Assembly (NCBI GenBank): GCA_945910005.1
Contig: OX246738.1
Span: 23,470,186 to 23,534,185 of the forward strand
DNA length: 64,000 nucleotides
Reading direction: 5' to 3'
Origin: Isoperla grammatica
Taxonomy: Eukaryota; Arthropoda; Insecta; Plecoptera; Perlodidae
Both the position numbers and the translations under genes were made by a program. Numbering within the stretch: position 1 is the first letter of the stretch; each line of letters opens with the position of its first letter. Below, piece by piece: positions 49,746 to 62,010 of this stretch. The notes under the pieces were generated by a model, which was not told the DNA's origin, did not search any database, and saw only the letters and a program-made list of their open reading frames with translations.

Positions 49746-50079
49746 TTCGTACGGGTTATCCGGGTTTGAACCCACGCAACTTTAATTCTGGGGCTATGGC
49801 CAACGGGAGACGCAAGTCCGGTTAAGCCACTTAATATTGTCGACTGGGTTAGATCGCTTTGGAACTAATACTGTTTTATTTATTATATGTATATCTTGTT
49901 CATCAATCTATATAGAATAGTACAATATAACTCAAACAGTCACTGTACAGATACGAGACGTAAAGTATAACGCAATATAGACAAGGTTGTGTGTGCTTCA
50001 TCGACGCACTTTGGAATCTTATTGCAAATAAAACTCAATCTTGTTTCTTGGAGAATAATCGGGTTGTTTATCAAGTTTA

Positions 50080-50257
50080 AGGCTGGTCCACACAGATTTT
50101 TAAGACAAACAATTTAAGGTTTAACGCGTAGTCTTAAAGTTGGATCATAGGAAACACGTACTGGCGTTCACACAAAGTTTTAGTTTTCATTGTTGTTTTT
50201 AAAACATCGTCTTAAAACCTTATGCATTATGTCTTTAAAATCTGTGTGGACCAGCCT
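50080..50257. mobile_element. PIF/Harbinger-type MITE, 178 bp, TTA target duplication
   Basis: The 17-bp TIR AGGCTGGTCCACACAGA at 50080-50096 has an exact reverse complement ending at 50257. TTA flanks both ends (50077-50079 and 50258-50260). Pairing continues inward imperfectly through TTTTAAGAC. TTA/TAA target duplications and GG-rich termini are characteristic of PIF/Harbinger. The non-coding interior marks it as non-autonomous. Confidence 0.85.
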
Positions 50258-50802
50258 TTACAATCGTTAAATAGCACAAACATATACTATACTGACTGAT
50301 TTAAATTTAAGGTTTTTATACAATTTTTAATAGAGACAATTAAAAGACTGTACTCAATTCAAAGTACTTACAAAAAAGTGTTAATATTCACTTTCTAAAG
50401 ATTGTTACACATCGTAGAATAACCAAGCAAGATAAAATTTCAATAAATTGTGGTGGGACAGAACCCTCGAAGGAGCAAGGTTTAGATTTGAGCCGGTTGA
50501 AACGCTGCCAATGCCCTATTAAGGTTAGCCTATGTATTGAAGTTAATAATCTAACAACGTTTATCAAACGAATGTAATCATAACCAAACTGAAACAAGCA
50601 ATAATCTAATAAGTCTACATAACGCCATACTATTTGATATTTATTCAAAACACCACCAATTAATCATAATTATCATTGCTGAATACAACAATAAAAGCAG
50701 CAAAGGCAATTCATTTTAAGCTTCATTCATTCATTCAGCTTACTATAACCATCCGCCCAGCCGTGGTCCGATGGGGGTAAACCTACTTGAGACTGCTACC
50801 AC

Positions 50803-51207
50803 AATGCAGACTCAGCCAACGGTTTAGCCGCGGTCGCTTAGCCGATTCCCATACGAACATCGAAGTTAAGCAACCTCGGGCTAGGTCAGGAGGTGGATGG
50901 CTGACCACTCACCTCTGAAACACTAGTTACCGTTGGTTAGAGCAGATTGGAGGGTTCGAAAGCTTGTGTAACAGCTTCGTTCTTCTCGTCAACTGCTCGG
51001 CAGTCCAGGTTAGTGGAGGACGTAAAGCCGATGGGCCCCTTGGTACTTTTCGACAGGAGTAGGCTACGTGCCGGTACCAGGCTTCCCCTCCTCCCTTCCT
51101 CATTATCATTCATCAATCATCACTCATCAGGGTAAAGATGGCATTGTGCCCTACACTGGCCTTAATTACAATAAAATAAATAAATAAATAAATAAATGCA
51201 GACTCAG
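50803..51207 (+). mobile_element. 5S rRNA-derived SINE (SINE3 class) with 13-bp target duplication
   Basis: AATGCAGACTCAG at 50803-50815 and 51195-51207 bracket the element. The first 125 bp (50815-50939) follow 5S rRNA from end to end: it starts GCCAACGG, carries the internal promoter stretch AAGTTAAGCAACCTCGGGC, then AGGTGGATGGCTGACCAC, and closes with ACCGTTGGTT, which pairs with the start. The unrelated body (50940 to about 51165) contains GGAGTAGGCTACGTGCCGG, and the element ends in an AATA-repeat tail. A 5S head retains a type 1 Pol III promoter, as known for SINE3 elements. It is not a functional 5S gene: the 3' end runs straight into the SINE body. Confidence 0.85.
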
Positions 51208-51377
51208 AGTGATTCGATTCAAGTTGAGAGAAAGCTGACTGCGATAAGCAGGAAGTGTGAACTAGTGGCAGGGAACCGTACCTAGGCCGATCCGAGTACT
51301 TCACGGTATACGATGTGGAAGAACCCCACTCAATTGCCTCGCAAACAATTACAGAATTTTTCAGATTATAAAGGTGC

Positions 51378-51632
51378 AATGTGAGCTGCAAAATTCTCAG
51401 AAGAGACCATCTCTAACGGAATTCGCCGTGGAATTTTCTGGTACCTGCTTGTTATTGGGCACTATACATGAAGTTTCGCAGCATCGTTTGGAATGTGTCT
51501 AGACAATGCCTGCCAACAAACACGCTGATATTCAGGGGGTTGGGGAGAATGAGATGCAAATAGATTTAGGTAGGTAGTTGTCACACACGTTACTTCACTA
51601 TTACATAGTCCATGACGACACCAGCTTGCAAG
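51378..51632 (+). repeat. dispersed repeat R1, copy 2
   Basis: This is the partner of 3461-3682. It is about 30 bp longer because of an insertion in the middle (around the GTTATTGGGCACTATACATG stretch). It lies shortly after the 5S-derived SINE, whose insertion site may be in the same older repeat. Confidence 0.7.
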
Positions 51633-52011
51633 TTAATTACTTGAGGTCATAGCGGCCATAATGAGCAATAAATTATGTGTTTGCATTTGGGCTGTCCCTA
51701 TGCTTACCACAAAACATGAGAATAGTTTACGAAAATGTGTACTACATATTGTGCCATTTTAAACTATTAAACCAGTAATCGAGACAAAATAAATTATTTA
51801 TATTGTTTTCAAGTAATAATGGCAAATCAAACTTAGAGAATAGTTTAACAATGAACATGCCACGCCACGCAACAATGAACAAACAATGATAAGAAACAAA
51901 AAACAATGAACATGAAAATCACGGCCTCCGGTGTAGCCGCGCCATGCGTATTATGTAAATACACCATAGGGTGTGCAATACAATCATGTCGCTTGCATGT
52001 TCATTGTTCAA

Positions 52012-52200
52012 GGCCTGGATTCACAAAGATGCCTAACTCTAATTTGTCCTCATTTGGCCAATCTTAGCTCGATAAATCATCTCAGAGTATTACTACAAAT
52101 TCACAAATAAAATATTATTAAATTGTATGTTTTACTTTATTTTATCTTTATGATATTGCGAAACAACATATGCATGTTGCACTTTTGTGAATCTGGGCCC
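52012..52200. mobile_element. MITE with about 17-bp TIRs
   Basis: GGCCTGGATTCACAAAG at about 52012 pairs with CTTTTGTGAATCTGGGCC ending at about 52199, with one indel and one mismatch. The 155-bp middle is AT-rich. The ends resemble the GGSC-type termini of Harbinger-like MITEs, but I cannot define a target duplication. Confidence 0.65.
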
Positions 52201-52739
52201 ACTGTGGTTGTAGAGTCCAACAAAGTAATGCCACGTATCGTAAAGCATAGCACAATAGAACAATGATATTGCTGAGAGCCCATATCTTTAAAGACAATTG
52301 TATATTATTTGATTATGGTTGCGTGGGTTGAATAAAGACAGAACCTTAAACATTATCATGAACTTACTTACTTATGTAGAAATTTAAGTAGTTACTTATG
52401 TAGAAATCATTAATGCACTCATTCTGTTGCAAAAAAATTGATTGCTTTTTGGTGGTACTATATATTTTAATCTCTCTCTCTCTTGAAATAAAAATGTGGT
52501 GATAATAATAAGTTCAAACCAGGTATACATATCTTTGACTGATATTAAAATAATTTTCGATCTGGCATCATTTCAAACATAATCTATTTCATTAAATGCA
52601 ATCAAAACGAATTCGAAACTAAGTCCGGAAGTTTCTTCTTATGAATACTTTTAAGTGTATATATTTTAATAACGCTTTCAAAGTGTTCTTATCCATACAC
52701 AGGCCCATTCCACAAGTATTATATATAGTTACGATACGA

Positions 52740-53201
52740 CAGAATATCAAGCGGGGCCATTTCTCCCGGGACTGTTAGCTTGAGCCCTTGCACTGCCACA
52801 GCGTGTAGCCTCGCCTCGAGCCTCAACCACAGGGTGGAGTGAATCGAGGGCCACCCACCCCCGCTCAAAGGAGAAATAAATAATTAAATACAATTATCCA
52901 TGTTGCGAAAGAGAAACATAAAGAAATCGAGTCCACGTTTTGAAAAAGTCGAATTAAGGCCAGTTCTTTTATCCTCGGGGTGTCCGCCGTACCGTACACA
53001 CAGACGATAAGGACTCGTGAGGAGCTCGGCTGCTGGGAGGGGGGGAGGGGGTTTACGTCATCTTAAAGGGGAGCCTCTCTCCCTGCCACTCCGCCGCTCT
53101 GCATTATGAAGATCAGGCTGGATAATTTAAGAGCGGGATCGATTCTAGACTCTGAACTCTGAATCCTGCATGACAAGCTGCAATCTCTGACGAAAGGAGG
53201 C
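52740..53201. other. GC-richer non-repetitive block upstream of the 59-bp array
   Basis: It contains CpG-rich stretches and a G-rich run (GGGAGGGGGGGAGGGGG, about 53035-53051) that could form a G-quadruplex, followed by TTTACGTCATC. No exon or product is recognisable. A regulatory role is possible but unsupported. Confidence 0.3.
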
Positions 53202-55117
53202 TACGCGCTTAAGAGGAGTCTTCCATGCAACCTCTAGCAAGAGAATAGAGAAGTGAGCACTACGCGCTTAAGAGGAGTCTTCCATGCAACCTCTAGTAAG
53301 AGAATAGAGAAGTGCGCACTACGCGCTTAAGAGGAGTCTTCCATGCAACCTCTAGCAAGAGAATAGAGGAGTACGCACTACGCGCTTAAGAGGAGTCTTC
53401 CATGCAACCTCTAGCAAGAGAATAGAGAAGTACGCACTACGCGCTTAAGAGGAGTCTTCCATGCAACCTCTAGCAAGAGAATAGAGAAGTACGCACTACG
53501 CGCTTAAGAGGAGTCTTCCATGCAACCTCTAGTAAGAGAATAGAGAAGTACGCACTACGCGCTTAAGAGGAGTCTTCCATGCAACCTCTAGCAAGAGAAT
53601 AGAGAAGTACGCACTACGCGCTTAAGAGGAGTCTTCCATGCAACCTCTAGTAAGATAATAGAGAAGTACGCACTACGCGCTTAAGAGGAGTCTTCCATGC
53701 AACCTCTAGCAAGAGAATAGAGAAGTACGCACTACGCGCTTAAGAGGAGTCTTCCATGCAACCTCTAGTAAGAGAATAGAGAAGTGCGCACTACGCGCTT
53801 AAGAGGAGTCTTCCATGCAACCTCTAGCAAGAGAATAGAGAAGTAAGCACTACGCGCTTAAGAGGAGTCTTCCATGCAACCTCTAGTAAGAGAATAGAGA
53901 AGTGCGCACTACGCGCTTAAGAGGAGTCTTCCATGCAACCTCTAGCAAGAGAATAGAGAAGTACGCACTACGCGCTTAAGAGGAGTCTTCCATGCAACCT
54001 CTAGTAAGAGAATAGAGAAGTACGCACTACGCGCTTAAGAGGAGTCTTCCATGCAACCTCTAGCAAGAGAATAGAGAAGTACGCACTACGCGCTTAAGAG
54101 AAGTCTTCCATGCAACCTCTAGCAAGAGAATAGAGAAGTACGCACTACGCGCTTAAGAGGAGTCTTCCATGCAACCTCTAGTAAGAGAATAGAGAAGTGC
54201 GCACTACGCGCTTAAGAGGAGTCTTCCATGCAACCTCTAGCAAGAGAATAGAGAAGTACGCACTACGCGCTTAAGAGGAGTCTTCCATGCAACCTCTAGT
54301 AAGAGAATAGAGAAGTACGCACTACGCGCTTAAGAGGAGTCTTCCATGCAACCTCTAGTAAGAGAAAAGAGAAGTACGCACTACGCGCTTAAGAGGAGTC
54401 TTCCATGCAACCTCTAGCAAGAGAATAGAGAAGTGCGCACTACGCGCTTAAGAGGAGTCTTCCATGCAACCTCTAGTAAGAGAATAGAGAAGTGAGCACT
54501 ACGCGCTTAAGAGGAGACTTCCATGCAACCTCGAGCTGCGAGCAAGAGAATAGAGAAGTACGAACTACGCGCTTAAGAGGAGTCTTCCATGCAACCTCTA
54601 GCAAGAGAATAGAGAAGTGCGCACTACGCGCTTAAGAGGAGTCTTCCATGCAACCTCTAGCAAGAGAATAGAGAAGTGAGCACTACGCGCTTAAGAGGAG
54701 TCTTCCATGCAACCTCTAGCAAGAGAATAGAGAAGTGCGCACTACGCGCTTAAGAGGAGTCTTCCATGCAACCTCTAGCAAGAGAATAGAGAAGTGCGCA
54801 CTACGCGCTTAAGAGGAGTCTTCCATGCAACCTCTAGCAAGAGAATAGAGAAGTGCGCACTACGCGCTTAAGAGGAGTCTTCCATGCAACCTCTAGCAAG
54901 AGAATAGAGAAGTGCGCACTACGCGCTTAAGAGGAGTCTTCCATGCAACCTCTAGCAAGAGAATAGAGAAGTGCGCACTACGCGCTTAAGAGGAGTCTTC
55001 CATGCAACCTCTAGCAAGAGAATAGAGAAGTGCGCACTACGCGCTTAAGAGGAGTCTTCCATGCAACCTCTAGCAAGAGAATAGAGAAGTGCGCACTACG
55101 CGCTTAAGAGGATTCTT
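53202..55117. repeat. 59-bp minisatellite, about 32 copies
   Basis: The unit (for example 53202-53260) reads TACGCGCTTAAGAGGAGTC, then TTCCATGCAACCTCTAG, CAAGAGAATAGAGAAGTG and CGCAC. Two variant classes, CTAGCAAG and CTAGTAAG, alternate through about 53440-54060, giving a 118-bp dimer pattern. From about 54590 onward all copies are the CTAGCAAG type and almost identical. One copy near 54532 carries a small insertion (CTCGAGCTGCGAGC). Because 59 is not a multiple of three, no long frame is open. The array ends abruptly in a half copy at about 55117. Confidence 0.95.
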
Positions 55118-55299
55118 CCATACGTATAAAACCCAATTAAATAACTGTAGCCAAGTCATTTACCATTCATGTGCGAATTCCTTTGGACATCTTCTGTCAT
55201 TTTTAAATATAATCCATGAAGACTTCACAATCACGGCACACTGTTCGCATACAATTCTAATGGAGAAACCAGAGAAACGCACGTGGTTAAGGTTGATCA

Positions 55300-55495
55300 A
55301 CCAAACTCGGCAACAGTGCTGCGATCTCTTATCCGTTGCGCCTCCCATGGGTCGCCGGCTCGATACCCACCACCGGCAGTCCTGACAGAAAGTTTTTCCC
55401 GAGGTCTTCTTCAGTCACAAGGCGAACGCTGGGATTGAGTCATACTAACAGCCCTCGGACATTCCTTCCCTATTATAGATTCTAAATACAGCAAT
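55300..55495 (+). mobile_element. tRNA-derived SINE, family A, copy 2
   Basis: A degenerate tRNA head with the B-box-like GGCTCGATACCC (about 55355) is followed by TCCTGACAGAAAGTTTTTCC and the conserved 3' body GCGAACGCTGGGATTGAGTC (from about 55422), then CATACTAACAGCCCTCGG and ACATTCCTTCCC. The body is nearly identical to copy 3 at 57.9 kb. Confidence 0.75.
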
Positions 55496-55499
55496 ACTT

Positions 55500-57880
55500 T
55501 CACCTGGAGGTACATAAATTGCCCACGGATAAGTTTCCTTCGGAAAAAACATTATAATTTTAAATCGTTAGGTCGTATAGATAGTATCTGACAACTATTG
55601 TCTAGTAAAATATTATAACATCAACTTTGAATGATCGATATCAGTTTTTCCATTCAAGATCAAGGAGTCCATCCAGACAATGTCCTAAATTCAAATTCTC
55701 ACCCCCACGTAGCTGTTCTAAGCTTGAGAGTGCTGGAAATGTAGCTCGACGTATCTCATGTTTAGAAACGTCTTTGAGATAATTTATTGTTGGCGGCACT
55801 CAGCACCCTGTTTTTACAGTAATAATGATGTGTTGATCATTTTCATTTAAGTTTATGAATGAAAATATTTTATAATATTTGGAATGTAAATATTTGTGTA
55901 TTCTAATTCAGTATTATATCTCTATAGTGTTCTCCAACTGACCGTATTTCCTACTACAGATACCTCAGTTATATTATATACAATACAATTCACGTATATG
56001 GTACCAACTAACTACAACAACTAGAAAAGGTGTAGGCGTGGCAAAGTTATAATACCAGGCCGTCACACAAACATGAAAAAGAAAAGGAATAGTTTATATG
56101 CACGGCGAAAGAGGGAGTTGTCTGGGTGCTTGCCAGCCTGAACCGTTCTAGACCGTGGGGCTGAAATTATGCATTCATTAAAAGAACTGGCGGCAAATAC
56201 ACTCAGTATCGAAATCCAATAATAATTCAAAGTTGGTATTCGATAATAGAAACAACCCAACCTCTCACAGTTATTATTTCTTATTGCCAATTGGTTCCTA
56301 ACATGTAATTTATGGTGCTTTGAAGTTTCAAATTGTTCTTTTATTTATTTCAGAATACTATTAGAGTTTCTGTAAAGACTTTAACACTTAAACGTTCTCC
56401 CTTGAACGATGCAATTCCATATTTTGTTTGCTCATATAACTGTATCTACAAGAACGCGTACATTTTTACGGATCTACTACACATTTGCATTCATTATATT
56501 TTGGGCTAATCAGCGTGCCATAATTTTGCTTTTAAAAATTATCTTCTGGCCACCTGGATATACTCTTTTTGGTATTCATGTTGCTCCAAGGTCTTCGCTG
56601 TAACTCCTCACACTAGCTACATTTACATAATGGGGAAAGAAGCCACAAGAAGTTCCGTTCTACGCCAACTGAGATCTTCGCCAAGACTTCATTAATTTTA
56701 ACTGTTTTTATTATCTTGTTTTACTGGCTTCGTGTTATTTTTATTTTTATGTTCTTTTTTTTGTAACCACCTTGAAGCTGAAATGAATTGGTTTCTTAAT
56801 AAAGTATATATAACGTAGATGAACCTGAAATCGTAAAAATATGAACATGTATAGATATATACATAAAATAAGGTTGTGCTCTTCATTGAAGCGTTTTGGA
56901 TCGTTTTTGAACATGCTAAAATAAAATTGTTGTCAGGGTGACCATGAAATATCTAGAGAAGCCGTGGAAATGATGGAAAACAGGCACAAAACATGGACAT
57001 TCGCGGTCATGTCAAACGTCTTCCCACTACCTGGAAACAAAACACGCCCTTTTCTAGTGTCCAGGTTGTTGCAAGGTCTCCACCATGTGAGGGTACCGTA
57101 CATATGACAGGCCTCACAGGCCCACCACTATGAAACAGCGGATACGTAGAAACCACATAAAGCCCCCCTTGCATCGCCAGATGAGATCATAAACACGCCC
57201 TAATTAAGTTTAAAACTATATCTACTATATCAGTGTGCCATGTTTTGTATATTATTCTTTTCGTTATACTTGCTAGAACGACTACGATGATATTTCGTGT
57301 TTTCGGAACTTCAATTGGGCTTCTTTAGGCAAGACCAAGCAAATAACCAATGAGCTTGATAATGAGCTAGTGAATCACAACCTGTTATCACAACCAATTA
57401 TCTTTAATTCAAGTACATGGTCCTTGCAATGGTATTCAAAATCATAATCAACTAATGTTTTGGACGATTGATATATTTATTTTACATTTCGGGCCATTTT
57501 CAAAAAGGATGCATGATTAACATTTTTTATTTCTGATTTTTTCTTGTGCTTGATCGTAAAACGTGATTGTGTGCACACCTCTATGCCAGTATATTGCTAG
57601 CTATACAATTGGGAAAAAAGTAAGGTTAGGTAAGTAATAATAAGCGTATTAAGTATTAATTAGCGTTATAATAATTCATATATCGAAAGTAAAGTCCTAC
57701 GTATACTAAACTATATAAAAGAATGTGCTAAGTATGACTGAAACCATACATACACACAATTACCTGGGTGGCGAACGTTGCTGCCACTCACATACGACTT
57801 ATTCTTCCTGTTCACTGTGCTTGAGTCTCAATGCACTGAAACTGAATTAAGAACATTTCACATGGTAGTGGTGTATTTGA
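55500..57880. other. AT-rich non-coding stretch
   Basis: No gene or bounded element is recognised. Small frames at 56063-56290, 56409-56603 and 56698-56886 have no domain signature. Confidence 0.5.
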
Positions 57881-57884
57881 TGTC

Positions 57885-58080
57885 GATAGTGAAGACCGAT
57901 ATAGATGGCTTAGTGCGTAGCACACGATACGTTCTTATTCGGGAGATCGCTAGTTCGATATCCCCTAGCGGCAATCCTGACTGAAGTTTTTTCCCGAAGT
58001 TTTCCTCAGTCATTAAAGGCGAATGCTGGGATTGAGTCATACTAACAGCCCTCGGACATTCCTTCCCAAATATTCGAAAT
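57885..58080 (+). mobile_element. tRNA-derived SINE, family A, copy 3
   Basis: This is the best-preserved copy. The tRNA head has A-box-like TGGCTTAGTGCGTAGC (about 57906) and B-box-like TAGTTCGATATCCC (about 57950), then AATCCTGACTGAAGTTTTTT and the shared 3' body GCGAATGCTGGGATTGAGTC followed by CATACTAACAGCCCTCGG. Frames at 57778-57984 and 58023-58223 are shadows of it. Confidence 0.8.
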
Positions 58081-59099
58081 ACCACAATAACTCATGCATT
58101 GCCCCTGGTCTGGTTTCCTACGAACAATTATTATTCTGTAGTAAAGTAGAACATACCATGAAGCCATGTAAAAAAAATATATTTAATTATCTTATTGTAA
58201 TTAAAAGCCAGTGTATCCATTAGCCTAGGTGCAGAATATTGATGGTCACATCAACAAAATTACATAAATAAATGGTATTAAACAGTGGCGATAAGCTTGT
58301 ATCAAATGAAATACAAATATATCTGTGTATCTACACCAAATGAAGGTATTTGTTTCCATCAACGATAGGTACATAAAACCAAAACGGTAGTTGTGTTTCC
58401 TCAACACGCTGTTATTTGTAAAACGTCAAGACCAGTGAACCCCGAAAGGCAGTTAAGTTCCCGCAACGAATGGGTAGTGGTGCTGACGTGAGGGCTGAGG
58501 GCATCTGCCTCCCTTTCAGACTACATCCTAGTCCTTCCTAGTCTATCTTGAATGTCGGAAGAAGTCCCCGCTATTAAAACTTCACTTCTAGTTAGAGAAA
58601 GGATCTAACCCCAGTAGAGCCATCTCTCCTTTCGCTGAGCAGACAAATAGTCAGCACTCTGCTAGACCTCCCCCCCCCCCCTCCCCCCTCCTCCGCCATT
58701 CCCACTTACAGGGCCCCGGTCCGTAGACGAGGGGTGGAAATTGAACTCAACTCAGTAGTAGTCGAGTTTGGAACTTATGAAAAGTCGTTGGAGATATTAT
58801 TGAATATAGAGAACTTCTACTCCGACCAAAGAGGATTAGATTGGGTTCCCGCATTTTCTTCCGATGACGTAGATCAAAAATTACTGGAGTCAACGTAGCA
58901 GAAGACCATTCATGCGGATATTACAAGAAACGTTCTGATACCGTTACGAAGCGTGTTCGTACACTTGTACCGTGATCACTGCTCCCGTGAATACATTCAA
59001 GTACGTCTATTTCTCAAGCGAGCGAGTAGAGAGAGTCAGCCATGCTTGGATTTGGAGAATGTAGAGAACTAAGTCTTTGCATGTTTTCAAAACATCACA
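58081..59099. other. non-coding stretch with poly-C tract
   Basis: A 12-C run at 58670-58681 leads into a pyrimidine-rich stretch. No gene or bounded element is recognised. Confidence 0.45.
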
Positions 59100-59470
59100 T
59101 CATACTCGACTGCTTCCAGATTTCAGCTTATTTCCATCAAATTTACGTTCTAGCTCTCGGTCGGGCCGCATGAAAAGCTCTCGGTCCCTTTGCCAACAAA
59201 AACGAGAAAAGGGATACGGCGCCAAGCAAGACTTCCGATAGATAACAGGAAGCGATACAGCCCACTAGTCGACAGTCGACGTTGTGCGTATGAATGAGAA
59301 GACGTGTTTACGGCGAGGCGAGCTGGACTTATTAGCTGTCGTTTGGGTGAGCGAAGCGAACAATTCAATTCCACGTTTTTGTTCAATGCGTCCCAAGCGC
59401 AATGATTCAAACATTCTGTTGTTCATTTGCGACGTATACTAGACAGCTGGGTCGTATGACGTCAGCCGAA
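59100..59470. other. GC-richer block of unknown nature
   Basis: This stretch has higher GC and CpG content than its flanks (GGGATACGGCGCCAAGC, GTTTACGGCGAGGCGAGC) and ends with a TGACGTCA octamer at 59457-59464. A minus-strand 86-codon frame spans it, but no domain is recognisable. It could be a conserved non-coding element or an unrecognised repeat. Confidence 0.2.
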
Positions 59471-60038
59471 TCAGATACATCACACATCGTCATATAATGG
59501 GAATACAGTTGACGGGGGAGCTATGTTTTAGTTTTCTTGTTCACATAGATTACATTGCACGCATGGAATGCGCATGATTCTTGTTTTAATAATAATAAAC
59601 ATAATATTATAATACATCTTATTATGGAAGTGCCACTGCTACTGATAGTAATAAGTTATTAGAAGATAGTGTTGTCCCCTTATATTACACCAGCGCAAGG
59701 CAAGTTGACAATCACTTGCGCACTACAGTATTTTCTACCACATCTAGCCACCAATTTCTGCAAGAACAGCGTGTGTATACTTCCATAATCCATCGTTTGC
59801 GTCATTTATCGAGAGAAATTGAAAAAGGAAACTCAATTACCGGGGCTTAGAAAGACGAACACGATCTCTTGAATAACTCAAGTAATCCCCGATACATGCA
59901 AAGTGCACGAAGAAAACGTTGTGTCATACTCATAGAACATCCAAATGATCGAACCGATCGTTTTAACTAGGGATGCGGTACAACTTCAAAATTAAAATAG
60001 ATAATCGTAAGATAAAAGAAATCGTTACGATTACTTAC

Positions 60039-60054
60039 GGGGGGGGGGGGGGGG
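60039..60054. repeat. poly-G tract, 16 bases
   Basis: This is an uninterrupted G run; the length is uncertain for the usual reasons. The proline-run minus-strand frame crossing it is an artefact. Confidence 0.85.
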
Positions 60055-60682
60055 AGCGGAGTCATCACAATAACTAACATAATAAATGAAAAGCCGGGAT
60101 AAAATTGCTGTTTTTCTTTTATTCTTTTTTTTGTTGTTTTTCCGCAAACTGCAGAAATGCATGTTTTGATCTCTAATTTGAATGTATCGGTGCGGGGTGA
60201 ATGGTTGCGACCACTAGGTAGTAGGTTAGGCTGAACGATCCCTTTACAGTACGCGCCCGTACCAGCCAAACGCGCCGTACCAGCCAATTTGGCGCCGAAT
60301 TAAAAAAATTGTGATGATTTAAACGATTGGCAGAAAAATCCCGATTTTGAGGATAGAATTAAATCGTACGATTAACGTGATTTGAACTATGAACTCGATC
60401 TACAACAGCTCGATCATTACGCAACGATGAATAGAATTGGCGGTTGCCAATGGAAATCATATGAGTTGCTTTTGTTACATAGTTGCAGGTTGTAGTTAAA
60501 TCGATTCATAATCGAAATAGATGTATGCCACTCCGGTTGTAACCAAGATCACCAACTCATAGGAGTTTGTATCGCAAGTGATTGGTGGGCGTCACGTGGG
60601 TAACACCCAGATTGTAGTAATTATTATAATTATTACTCGAGCGTAACGAGCATCTCCATTGTACTTTTACTGCACTCGTTAT

Positions 60683-60778
60683 GTTTGTTTTTATTGTTGT
60701 CTCGCGATAGCGGTTGAACGGAAAGTCAGATTAAGTTGAAATTTGGTCCATCCTCAAGCCTCGATGTGGATTGAACGC
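60683..60778 (+). repeat. dispersed repeat R3, copy 2
   Basis: Matches 24432-24526 in inverted orientation, including CGCGATAGCGGTTGAACGG and GATTAAGTTGAAATTTGG. Both copies continue a little further with ATGTGGATTGAAC. Confidence 0.75.
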
Positions 60779-60945
60779 CATGCATTAGTTTTGTGGAAAA
60801 ATCGGTCAATAAGTTACAAAGGTAGGCCTACATTAAATTTAATAAAAAGTTTTTTCTAAATCAAAATGGCGGCGAAAGATGAGATAGCCAATTGGTAGTA
60901 AGTTTCCGTCCGATCACGAATATGCATGTTAATATAGCGTTAGTT

Positions 60946-61090
60946 TCGAATACAAAAATACAGTCCACAGTGTATTGTTTCCGACAAACATTGAATGTGC
61001 GCCAATCAAAGAAATAAATAACAATTAAACTACCTATAGCAACCAATTGTTTGTCCGATCTGTGTCGTCACAGCCCTCGTATTCGGTACT
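60946..61090 (+). repeat. dispersed repeat R2, copy 2
   Basis: Matches 18511-18630 in the same orientation, with an additional segment (ACTACCTATAGCAACCAATT region) missing from copy 1. Confidence 0.75.
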
Positions 61091-62010
61091 TACGCTATTT
61101 TATCTCGATCCGAAAATGGCATTTATACGAAAGTAACCATGGCAACGAGAGCAAAGCTCTTTGAAAATAAAGACTAGCACAATATTAATATTTTAGTGAT
61201 GAGAGGCCGTACTTTCCTTTAGGTTTTGGAAGGCTGTTCACTGGTCGATGCACATTTTTGAAATATGGCGGTAGTTTTGAAACTTTTAGACAGAGTGGAC
61301 GTAGCGTAGACGCACTCGCTTATCAACGCGTCACACACAGCGTTTTCCTAATATTATAATAAGGTGGTGGAAGATAGTAGGGATGGATGTCCAATAGCTA
61401 TTTGAGGGGTCTACCGTCTATAGATGCAAAACCTGTCAAGTTCCATTTTGCAGAAAAAATAGCTATTTTTATCAGTGAATTGGGAATTTCAAGCTCTATA
61501 AGTTAATAAAATCAATTATGTGCAAAACCAGCCAATTGCTGGTTAAAACTGCTTAAAATATCATCGTTAGTTGTATAACTAGCCAAGTCCATCGCGGAAA
61601 TAATTATAAACAGTGTATCTATATAATGTTATTATCTTGTGCTATCTTCTGGTATCAACAAAAAAGCTATTGATTCTTGGCTATGCTAGTATACTTCGTA
61701 TAAATCTTCTCACAAAACAGTAACTTTGAAAAGTGAGATGCTATGTCAGCCAAGTTAATTTTTAAATCTGATTTGAAATCATAGCAATTACTTACTTTTG
61801 AATAGCAGGAACAATTTCGTTCTACTTTTTATAGTTCAACGTCTTTCAAATTGCCATTGAAAATTAAGTTAGGCCTAACTGCGACAGAAACTGTTACTTG
61901 GCTGGTTTTGCGTAAGTGCAGTGACATCACATGTAGACAAAAAATTCTGTTGCTAGGCAACACTACTGTTGTATCTTCCTTCGATTTGTGCACATTCAAT
62001 GTTTGTATGC
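61091..62010. other. AT-rich non-coding stretch
   Basis: I see no gene, RNA gene or bounded repeat. A 166-codon plus frame at 61851-62351 overlaps a SINE-like segment and a poly-A tract and shows no domain. Confidence 0.45.

Noticed and set aside
50815..50939. functional 5S rRNA gene
   Set aside because: It has several changes in conserved positions, lacks a T-run terminator after the 5S end, and is fused to a SINE body flanked by target duplications.
53202..55117. CRISPR-like array with 59-bp spacing
   Set aside because: The whole 59-bp unit is conserved; there is no alternation of repeat and unique spacer.
57900..57970. functional tRNA gene
   Set aside because: A and B boxes are present but no proper anticodon arm or acceptor pairing; it continues into a SINE body shared with 55.4 kb.
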